The position numbers were made by a program, and so were the translations under genes. The notes below the pieces were generated by a model. That model was not told where the DNA came from, searched no databases, and saw nothing but the letters and a program-made list of their open reading frames with translations. This document shows, one piece after another, positions 5,751 to 10,983 of a stretch of 30,055 bases of DNA (position 1 is the stretch's first letter; each line of letters starts with the position of its first letter). Origin of the DNA: a virus. The DNA is taken from positions 1 to 30,055 of IMG/VR virus record IMGVR_UViG_3300025759_000448, one strand, 5' to 3'.

Positions 5751-6165
5751 CAATTTGACATCCAACTAATGCACCAGCTACAATGCCTGTAGGAATCGCC
5801 CAAAAGCGTCCATCTCCTCTAGACAAAGCTGCACCGGCACCACCACCAGCAATACCACCTAATATACTTCCTTCAATACATGAATTATCGTCTTTCTTTC
5901 CATTAGATTTGCTTTGATTATTGTTGTTATTGGAATGATAGTGATGATGTTCAGATCTATAACTTCTATGTCTGTGGCATGGAACTCTAGATCTAGTTGT
6001 CTTTACATAACCACCAACATATCTTCCCCAACGATTACGATACCCTGGCACATATTCTTCTATATTCTCATAGCAATATGATTCATGATACATATAAACC
6101 TCTGCACTTGCAGGAGCAGCAGAACAAAAAACAGTTAATGCCAGAAGAAGAGGTTGCAGTTTCAT
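5740..6165 (-). CDS. Secreted glycine-zipper protein
   Basis: From ATG 6165 the product (141 aa) has a classical signal peptide, MKLQPLLLALTVFCSAAPAS, with a predicted signal-peptidase I site after ASA. Next come a Tyr/Arg/His-rich region (YRSEHHHYHSNNNNNQ) and a C-terminal glycine-zipper segment (GSILGGIAGGGAGAALSRGD ... GIVAGALVGC). Such Gly-zipper domains associate with or insert in membranes, as in the 17-kDa/2TM surface-antigen families. An exported phage product may act in the host periplasm or outer membrane, for example in superinfection exclusion or envelope remodelling; the role is not proven. An ATG 12 nt upstream (6177) lies almost at the predicted transcript start and is less likely. 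A strong early promoter precedes it. Confidence 0.75.
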   Translation of the reverse strand: MKLQPLLLALTVFCSAAPASAEVYMYHESYCYENIEEYVPGYRNRWGRYVGGYVKTTRSRVPCHRHRSYRSEHHHYHSNNNNNQSKSNGKKDDNSCIEGSILGGIAGGGAGAALSRGDGRFWAIPTGIVAGALVGCQIDGG

Positions 6166-6185
6166 GAGATTTACCATCCAGTTTT

Positions 6186-6214
6186 AGTATAAAACCCCTG
6201 ACGGGTTACGTCAA
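6186..6214 (-). promoter_or_regulatory. Early sigma70 promoter fused to a terminator-like hairpin
   Basis: TTGACG (6214..6209), a 17-nt spacer and TATACT (6191..6186) make a strong sigma70 promoter for the glycine-zipper gene. The -35 lies in one arm of a stem (6195-6203/6209-6217, 9 bp in RNA with one U-G, loop of 5) that is followed directly by TTTT leading into the -10. The same bases thus look like a Rho-independent terminator for the upstream 58-aa gene. Confidence 0.85.
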
Positions 6215-6217
6215 GGG
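6195..6217 (-). terminator. Rho-independent-like terminator overlapping a promoter
   Basis: RNA read from the 58-aa gene would form CCCUUGACG/CGUCAGGGG with a 5-nt loop, then UUUU. It sits 13 nt after that gene's stop. Terminator and following promoter share the same bases. Confidence 0.6.
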
Positions 6218-6230
6218 CTATGTATTATTA

Positions 6231-6407
6231 TTATTCTTGATTGAGCACCTCCTTACAAATTTTTTTGCAGATATGCTGTTTGTCATCACATTCTATTAAA
6301 CATTGGTAGTAATCATTGATGACATCGCTTTGCTCATTGAAATGATTCAGTGTCGTTTCAAATTGCTTCCAACCCGCAAGTTGATTGTAAGAAATAAGAT
6401 TGTGCAT
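6231..6407 (-). CDS. Small twin CX3C protein (58 aa)
   Basis: From ATG 6407 the product begins MHNLISYNQLAGWKQFETTL and contains CLIEC-X6-CKKIC, that is CX3C-X6-CX3C, in a predicted helix. Paired CX3C motifs can form disulfide-linked helical hairpins or bind metal. I chose ATG 6407 because GGAGG lies 7 nt upstream; an in-frame ATG at 6425 lacks such a site. A late-type box lies at 6479-6487. I recall similar twin-CX3C small proteins in cyanophages but no function. Confidence 0.7.
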   Translation of the reverse strand: MHNLISYNQLAGWKQFETTLNHFNEQSDVINDYYQCLIECDDKQHICKKICKEVLNQE

Positions 6408-6431
6408 AATATCCTCCAAGCACATTGAACA

Positions 6432-6455
6432 TCATAATGTAGAATACGGATTCAT
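6432..6455 (-). CDS. Possible 7-residue leader peptide
   Basis: ATG 6455, with GAGG seven bases upstream, opens a 7-codon frame (MNPYSTL) ending in TGA at 6434..6432. This is 24 nt before the start of the twin-CX3C gene. It could be a translated leader or chance. Confidence 0.25.
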   Translation of the reverse strand: MNPYSTL

Positions 6456-6478
6456 GGGTGTACCTCATAATTCTATCA

Positions 6479-6487
6479 CTATTTATC
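6479..6487 (-). promoter_or_regulatory. Candidate late promoter
   Basis: The minus strand reads GATAAATAG, close to the T4 late box TATAAATA. It lies about 70 nt before the start of the twin-CX3C gene, in the 130-nt gap after the 63-aa gene. Confidence 0.5.
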
Positions 6488-6537
6488 AAAAATGTGTGAA
6501 AATCAGGACATTTGGCAACAAAAATTTATGCCTAGTG

Positions 6538-6729
6538 CTAAATAACGTCCCAGTTATCATCAGAGGATTCACTCATCCAAAAAGAGTATTTTCCACTGAT
6601 AGAAGATAGAAACACCTTTCCTCCTGTGCGTTGTTCAACAACACAAGAATGAAGTTTATCCATCTCATTAGCAAAACGATTCTTTGCTTTATTGGATTTT
6701 GGTTGAACGCAGATAAATTCTCGTTTCAT
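6538..6729 (-). CDS. Small protein of unknown function (63 aa)
   Basis: From ATG 6729 the product begins MKREFICVQPKSNKAKNRFA and ends SFWMSESSDDNWDVI. A basic N-terminal half with a helix (RFANEMDKLHSC) is followed by a beta-like SGKYSFW segment and an acidic tail. The longer frame to 6771 reads through repeat R6 and gains the artefactual MGPSKC, so I reject it. The start is 21 nt after R6. Confidence 0.65.
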   Translation of the reverse strand: MKREFICVQPKSNKAKNRFANEMDKLHSCVVEQRTGGKVFLSSISGKYSFWMSESSDDNWDVI

Positions 6730-6750
6730 AGAATAGATGGTTACAGAACT

Positions 6751-6770
6751 AAAACACTTTGAAGGGCCCA
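6751..6770 (-). repeat. Junction repeat copy R6
   Basis: The plus strand reads AAAACACTTTGAAGGGCCCA. Unlike the other copies it lies 48 nt, not 0-6 nt, after the upstream stop (the DUF262 gene). It is 21 nt before the start of the 63-aa gene. Confidence 0.85.
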
Positions 6771-6818
6771 ATGATTACTCAAAGAACCCTTGAAACTCCT
6801 TCCTAACTAACGCAAGGT

Positions 6819-8057
6819 TCAGACACTTTCAAAAACTTCATTGAGAGTAGAGAAATCATTGCGCTCACCGACCACTTCGGTAAGAATTTCGGTAAGAATT
6901 GTGTATCGAACCTCCAAGTTTTCAGCATTCATGCCTTCACAACATTGACGGAAGGTTTTGTCCTCTTCACCAAACTTACGTTGCTTGTCAAGATAAGCAA
7001 TTTCTTGCTTTTCAACAGCTGCAACTGCTTGATCATAGGTCTCAATTCCATCAACAGTTGTCATCATCCAATAAAGATTTTGGATTTTAGATTTTTGCTT
7101 GAGAGATTTTTCTTCAAGAATTTCATCATGGAGCATTTGAGAAATGAAATCCATCAATTCAATGAATTTATTAGTATAGAAGTTTTGCTCCTCTTGAGTA
7201 AAGAAAGTGCTCTTATACAGTTTGTTTTTAGATGTTTGTGTAACTCCAGTAAATTGAAGTTCTCCAGTAACTTCATTGATTGCAATTCCATCAATTGCCA
7301 TGGCAATACAATCAACCAACCATTCTTGACCCTTAAGACGGAAAATGGGGTCTTTGTGAGTGTAACCAAGAAGAGGTGCAACCTCCTTTGAAAGATCGCG
7401 AAAAAACTCAGCCCAAGGAGAAGAATATGCGTTGCGAAGTTCTTGTGCGTTAAGAGGAACACCAGAGTTCACATTTTGGAACACTTCAGACATACCTTCC
7501 AAGGTAATTTGAGTATAGACACTCAACACAGACTTTCGAGATTGAATAACACGTTGAACTCGTGTAGGCAGGTCAGAGAACTTTTGCTTTCCCTTGCGAA
7601 CAGTAAATGATGAAATGTTTCCGTTGACTTCATCACTGATAAATTCGTAAGTCCCTTCGGGAATAAGATAATTATCTTCTAGAAGAGAAGTGATAAAGCA
7701 CAGACGGTTGTTACCATCTAGAACAAAATACTTGAACCCTTCATTAAAGTATTTTTTGAAAAATTTATAAGTATCGCTACTTGTATCTCCGCCATATTCC
7801 ATACGTTCGATACATTGTTGAATATCAACCAAGACAAGAGTGCCTTCTGCACGATTCATCAACACTGATTGAAAAAATGATTTACGATCCTTTACTTGCC
7901 ATGCTTCAGGGCGTTGGAATTGCTCTGGAGCACAAAACTTACGGGTCTTAAGCAGAAGGTAAGCATATTCAAGAAGACTAATAGGCTCCTTGAGCGGGAT
8001 CATAAAATTTTGATTGGTCTGCATAATTGAAGTTTGAAAAAGTGTGGGTTTTTGCAT
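6819..8057 (-). CDS. DUF262 / ParB-like protein
   Basis: The 412-aa product has the DUF262 (GmrSD N-domain, ParB/Srx-like) signature. An N-terminal FQRPEAW (47-53) is followed by LVDIQ, then YFVLDGNNRLCFI (110-122; families usually show DGQQR), then FQNVNSGVPLNAQELRNA (193-210). In bacteria DUF262 occurs in GmrSD/BrxU restriction enzymes and as stand-alone nucleases or NTP-binding proteins. The C-terminal HNH domain (DUF1524) common in restriction forms is not visible here. The product may be a phage nuclease or a counter-defence protein; neither is proven. ATG 8057 follows a GAAGAAG sequence held in a stem. A near-consensus early promoter starts the transcript about 55 nt upstream, after repeat R7. 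Confidence 0.75.
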   Translation of the reverse strand: MQKPTLFQTSIMQTNQNFMIPLKEPISLLEYAYLLLKTRKFCAPEQFQRPEAWQVKDRKSFFQSVLMNRAEGTLVLVDIQQCIERMEYGGDTSSDTYKFFKKYFNEGFKYFVLDGNNRLCFITSLLEDNYLIPEGTYEFISDEVNGNISSFTVRKGKQKFSDLPTRVQRVIQSRKSVLSVYTQITLEGMSEVFQNVNSGVPLNAQELRNAYSSPWAEFFRDLSKEVAPLLGYTHKDPIFRLKGQEWLVDCIAMAIDGIAINEVTGELQFTGVTQTSKNKLYKSTFFTQEEQNFYTNKFIELMDFISQMLHDEILEEKSLKQKSKIQNLYWMMTTVDGIETYDQAVAAVEKQEIAYLDKQRKFGEEDKTFRQCCEGMNAENLEVRYTILTEILTEVVGERNDFSTLNEVFESV

Positions 8058-8058
8058 A

Positions 8059-8111
8059 CTTCTTCAATATGTTAGAAGAAGGATACGAGATCAAACAGTG
8101 TTTCGTTTGAT
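8059..8111 (-). promoter_or_regulatory. Two-hairpin leader of the DUF262 gene
   Basis: The predicted transcript begins near 8111. It immediately forms a perfect 7-bp stem (8111-8105/8096-8090, 8-nt loop), then a second perfect 7-bp stem (8081-8075/8065-8059, CTTCTTC with GAAGAAG). The second stem buries the only ribosome-site-like sequence, 1 nt from the start codon. This could keep translation low or make it conditional. Confidence 0.55.
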
Positions 8112-8117
8112 GAGGTC

Positions 8118-8146
8118 AGTATAACAAATCGGAGAACCGTTGTCAA
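8118..8146 (-). promoter_or_regulatory. Early sigma70 promoter
   Basis: TTGACA (8146..8141), a 17-nt spacer and TATACT (8123..8118) give an almost ideal host promoter in the 127-nt space between repeat R7 and the DUF262 gene. Confidence 0.9.
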
Positions 8147-8184
8147 CTGGTGTTGTGAAGTTGATTGCTCTCCCTCACATCACT

Positions 8185-8204
8185 AGGACACTTTACAGGG
8201 CCCA
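8185..8204 (-). repeat. Junction repeat copy R7
   Basis: The plus strand reads AGGACACTTTACAGGGCCCA. It lies 2 nt after the stop of the YunG-like gene. It is the last copy seen; I noticed no GGGCCC in the rest of the window. Confidence 0.9.
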
Positions 8205-8206
8205 GT

Positions 8207-8686
8207 TTAATATGTCAACACTTCATCTGAAATAAGTCTATTACTTAAAACCTTTACCATCAAATCTAATGTTCTTTGATGTGGTCTCTGTTTCCATCCA
8301 TACCAAGCTTTCTTTTTACCTTGTGCATATGGTGGAACTTGATTGACTGAATAGTATTGATCTGCAGTAATATCATACACTTCATGCGTATACTTATCTC
8401 TTAACCACCAATGTGCTTCATCATGATAATCAATTGCACTCATTTGTTCCAATACATCTGTATTCATAAGATAATATAATGCTTGAGAAGAATGATAGCA
8501 ATGTCCAAACATTGGATTATCTTTATTCTCTTCTCTATATTTTTTTGATACCATCTTTGGTGTGAGATTCTCTGCAATCATTAACATCACCAAATCAATA
8601 TCTTTATATTCAAATGGTCTAAACTTTAGAGTGCGTGTCTCAAATATCTCCTTGTCTTTGTATCTGTGTCTTTCAATCGTTTTCAT
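8207..8686 (-). CDS. Putative YunG-like (papain-fold) protein (159 aa)
   Basis: The product contains NPMFGHCYHSSQALYYLM near residues 75-92 and HWWLRDKYTHEVYDITADQY, then PPYAQGKKKAWYGW. An invariant-looking Cys in a helix start (GHCY.AS.ALY) followed by H(W)W.....G.IYDLTA is the layout of YunG-like and related papain-fold families, in which Cys and His could be catalytic. Whether this protein is an active hydrolase is unknown. The gene follows an early promoter (8740-8768) and a late-type box (8701-8710), so expression in both phases is possible. R7 follows its stop by 2 nt. Confidence 0.65.
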   Translation of the reverse strand: MKTIERHRYKDKEIFETRTLKFRPFEYKDIDLVMLMIAENLTPKMVSKKYREENKDNPMFGHCYHSSQALYYLMNTDVLEQMSAIDYHDEAHWWLRDKYTHEVYDITADQYYSVNQVPPYAQGKKKAWYGWKQRPHQRTLDLMVKVLSNRLISDEVLTY

Positions 8687-8700
8687 AAGTATCTAAAAGA

Positions 8701-8710
8701 AATATTTAGC
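8701..8710 (-). promoter_or_regulatory. Candidate late promoter
   Basis: The minus strand reads GCTAAATATT, like the CTAAATA variant before two other genes in this window. It lies 14 nt before the start codon of the YunG-like gene, which makes a very short leader. Confidence 0.4.
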
Positions 8711-8739
8711 TTTTATTTTTATCAACCTCCACAAAGGTA

Positions 8740-8768
8740 ATTGTACACATATTTTAAGTGTTTGTCAA
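8740..8768 (-). promoter_or_regulatory. Early sigma70 promoter
   Basis: TTGACA (8768..8763), a 17-nt spacer and TACAAT (8745..8740) form a strong promoter for the YunG-like gene. It starts 5 nt after a Rho-independent terminator. Confidence 0.88.
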
Positions 8769-8773
8769 GCATT

Positions 8774-8805
8774 AAAAAACCTCCTGAAACAAAAGTTCAA
8801 GAGGT
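8774..8805 (-). terminator. Rho-independent terminator
   Basis: On the minus strand a 10-bp stem (8805-8796/8788-8779, one U-G pair, 7-nt loop) is followed by a T-run. It lies 21 nt after the stop of the 77-aa gene and ends the sulfotransferase-glycosyltransferase transcript. Confidence 0.85.
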
Positions 8806-8826
8806 AAGTGTTGTTACGAATGATAA

Positions 8827-9060
8827 TCAGAGAACTGCTTCACCAGCTGTGATCGCATCATTGAATGGTGTTAGATCTTCTGTAGTCCAAAAATCTTTTC
8901 CTACTTGAATCTTAAGATGTTCTACATTACGACTAACAGTATCTTCATCATCTTCTGAAAGAATTTCTTGCTCTACAATTCTATTGATGAGATTTACACT
9001 GTCCATCGCAGCATTGTATGTTCCTGCGATTTCTTCTGGGGTCATTTCTTCTGAAGGCAT
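8827..9060 (-). CDS. Acidic small protein of unknown function (77 aa)
   Basis: The product starts MPSEEMTPEEIAGTYNAAMD and has a very acidic centre (SEDDEDT) and predicted helices. It is the last gene before the terminator at 8774-8805, 12 nt after the glycosyltransferase, so it belongs to the same transcription unit. The upstream sequence has AAGGAG about 6 nt before the ATG (AAGTAAAGGAGTAAAGTT), a good ribosome site. No function is recognisable. Confidence 0.75.
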   Translation of the reverse strand: MPSEEMTPEEIAGTYNAAMDSVNLINRIVEQEILSEDDEDTVSRNVEHLKIQVGKDFWTTEDLTPFNDAITAGEAVL

Positions 9061-9072
9061 AACTTTACTCCT

Positions 9073-9987
9073 TTACTTCTCTTCTATGTATTGAAAAATT
9101 TTGTCAGTATCAAATAACTTCTCATCCTCATCAAATGGATATTCATGCTCTGGACCATTGAAATCAAAATCAAACAAATAACTTCCGGGAAGTTTGAAGT
9201 TTTGTGGTTTGATAGTTTCAAGGTTTGTGTGCATATCATATCCAAATACCTTTGGACTTGTTCCATTCCAAAGAACCAATGATGGAAGTTTCAGTGCAGC
9301 TGCAGCATGTTGTAGTGAACTATCAATCAGAATCCTCTTGTCACTATGTAAAATAATACTCAAAAACTCAAGGATTCCTAACTGCATACTACCTTGTTCA
9401 AATCCGAATTCAATGATTTCGGCATTGATACATTTTTCTGAATTGACCTTTGTGCACTGATAAATCGTATAATCTTTATGGTATTTGTCAACAATTTCTT
9501 GTGCAATATCTATGGGCATATCTCGTGCCCATAGATATGGTCTTGCATTTGGTTCAATCAATCCACCATTAGTGTGAATAACCATCATTGGTTTATCACC
9601 TTTTTTCCATACATCTTTGGAAATTTTCTTTTGTAGTGGATTGAATTTAATTTGTGGCATCTCTCCACGATAATTCAAACCATACATCTTGCACCAAGTT
9701 TGAATTAGTGGAAGACGTTTATGAACATGATCTGTTGTAAAATAAGGCTCATTATGAAAAATCAAAGAGTCCTTATTTTCAATATAGTTTTGGTAAAAAT
9801 AATTCGTATTTCCTAATTGATATACCCTATCAATGAAGGGAAGATTAAGATATACGTCAGTATAAACGGCAACTACGATGAGTTTTCGTTCTGGATAATT
9901 ATTTTTAATACACTTTGCAACTGCTGTAGATGCAATGTGCTTTCCAAGTCCACCTTGAACATGAAAAATACAATACTTTTCTTTCAT
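9073..9987 (-). CDS. GT9-like glycosyltransferase
   Basis: The 304-aa product looks like a GT-B glycosyltransferase of the heptosyltransferase (GT9) type. It has an N-terminal FHVQGGLGKHIASTAVAKCI loop (the GGLGD-like start), IHTNGG in the middle, and a C-terminal sugar-nucleotide-site-like stretch DSSLQHAAAALKLPSLVLWN followed by GTSPKVFG. Expected chemistry is transfer of a sugar from an activated donor; donor and acceptor are unknown. It lies 1 nt after the sulfotransferase gene. Both follow the 1040-aa fibre gene, suggesting that the pair decorates virion protein or host envelope glycan. Confidence 0.75.
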   Translation of the reverse strand: MKEKYCIFHVQGGLGKHIASTAVAKCIKNNYPERKLIVVAVYTDVYLNLPFIDRVYQLGNTNYFYQNYIENKDSLIFHNEPYFTTDHVHKRLPLIQTWCKMYGLNYRGEMPQIKFNPLQKKISKDVWKKGDKPMMVIHTNGGLIEPNARPYLWARDMPIDIAQEIVDKYHKDYTIYQCTKVNSEKCINAEIIEFGFEQGSMQLGILEFLSIILHSDKRILIDSSLQHAAAALKLPSLVLWNGTSPKVFGYDMHTNLETIKPQNFKLPGSYLFDFDFNGPEHEYPFDEDEKLFDTDKIFQYIEEK

Positions 9988-9988
9988 T

Positions 9989-10897
9989 TTATATCTTAAT
10001 TACATTAGGTACAACTTGTTCATTCTGATTATAATTGATTTGACGCCAAATGTCCATGCCTTCACATCTTTTTCTAACATCTAGAGAAAGAATCTCTTCT
10101 GGATTTGATGCTGTTGATTTAAGTTCTGCACGAACATGGTGCATATCTGCAAGCCCATAAGTATTCAAATCATTCTCTTGATTTTCATTCTTAAGATTAT
10201 CAAATGTGTGCTCAAATGGTTCTTCTTCAAGAAATTCATACACTTGATTAAGTGTTTCTTGAGGTTTATTTACGAGGTCTTTATACTCTACAAAATGCAA
10301 TCTATCTGCAAATCCTTGATTTACACCTTCCATCATTGCATTGAGTGATTGTCCCAAAATACCTTCAGGACCTGCAATATACTCGCAACGATTATCATCA
10401 CTGATTGGAATATTGAGTTTAACCAATTGTTCATCAATAAAGTTAATTCTTGATTGTCCCTCTTTGTAAGGATTACGACGAATCATCGTAATCATTGATG
10501 TCAGAATCTCATCAATGTCTCTTACAGGACAAATAATCTTTGCTTTATGTCCAATATACCCTTCAATATATGATACTCTTGCAGGCCATGCACGATTTTT
10601 ATCTATAATCACTGGGTCAGATACATCACTATAGAAGTGATGAATGACACTAGAAATCAATTCAAATGCCTGTTGTTCTTTTGGATAACCATGATATAAT
10701 TCATCATTTGCCAGATGATTTTCAATTGAATACATTGTTGAAAGAACAGGACTTGAAGGTCCAGAATAAAATCTTGGATTTTGATTCAATAGTGCAGATA
10801 ATAAACTACTTCCAGAACGTGGAAGACCTGCCATAAAGTAAAACTTTCTTTCTGAACCTGACTTATTCTTGTTGCTCAATTGTGAAAGAAATGCCAT
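9989..10897 (-). CDS. Sulfotransferase
   Basis: From ATG 10897 (MAFLSQLSNKNKSGSERKFY) the 302-aa product has the 5'-phosphosulfate-binding loop FMAGLPRSGSSLLSALL near the N-terminus. It also has a 3'-phosphate-site-like region (KIICPVRDIDEILTSMI) and FVEYKDLVNKPQETL further on, all typical of PAPS-dependent sulfotransferases. It should move sulfate from PAPS to a hydroxyl on a glycan, lipid or protein. The frame extends to a TTG at 10918, but ATG 10897 is preferred. A CTAAATA late-type box lies upstream, so expression with the virion genes is likely. Confidence 0.85.
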   Translation of the reverse strand: MAFLSQLSNKNKSGSERKFYFMAGLPRSGSSLLSALLNQNPRFYSGPSSPVLSTMYSIENHLANDELYHGYPKEQQAFELISSVIHHFYSDVSDPVIIDKNRAWPARVSYIEGYIGHKAKIICPVRDIDEILTSMITMIRRNPYKEGQSRINFIDEQLVKLNIPISDDNRCEYIAGPEGILGQSLNAMMEGVNQGFADRLHFVEYKDLVNKPQETLNQVYEFLEEEPFEHTFDNLKNENQENDLNTYGLADMHHVRAELKSTASNPEEILSLDVRKRCEGMDIWRQINYNQNEQVVPNVIKI

Positions 10898-10925
10898 AGA
10901 ATAATACAACTCAATCAATCATACT

Positions 10926-10934
10926 GTATTTAGT
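10926..10934 (-). promoter_or_regulatory. Candidate late promoter
   Basis: The minus strand reads ACTAAATAC, matching the ACTAAATAA box before the 1040-aa fibre gene. The 87-nt gap between fibre and sulfotransferase also has a small TCTCT/AGAGA stem without a T-run. Confidence 0.45.
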
Positions 10935-10983
10935 TCTTAATCAATAACCTCAATTACACTATAACATTCTCTATAAAAAGAGA

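Noticed and set aside
6771-6818. Tiny ORF between the DUF262 stop and repeat R6 with an AAGGAG site
   Set aside because: The only start is a TTG and the peptide would be about 13 residues running into R6. This is insufficient to call a gene.
10960-10978. Possible terminator after the 1040-aa fibre gene
   Set aside because: There is only a 5-bp TCTCT/AGAGA stem with no T-run, and the sulfotransferase gene follows on the same strand.
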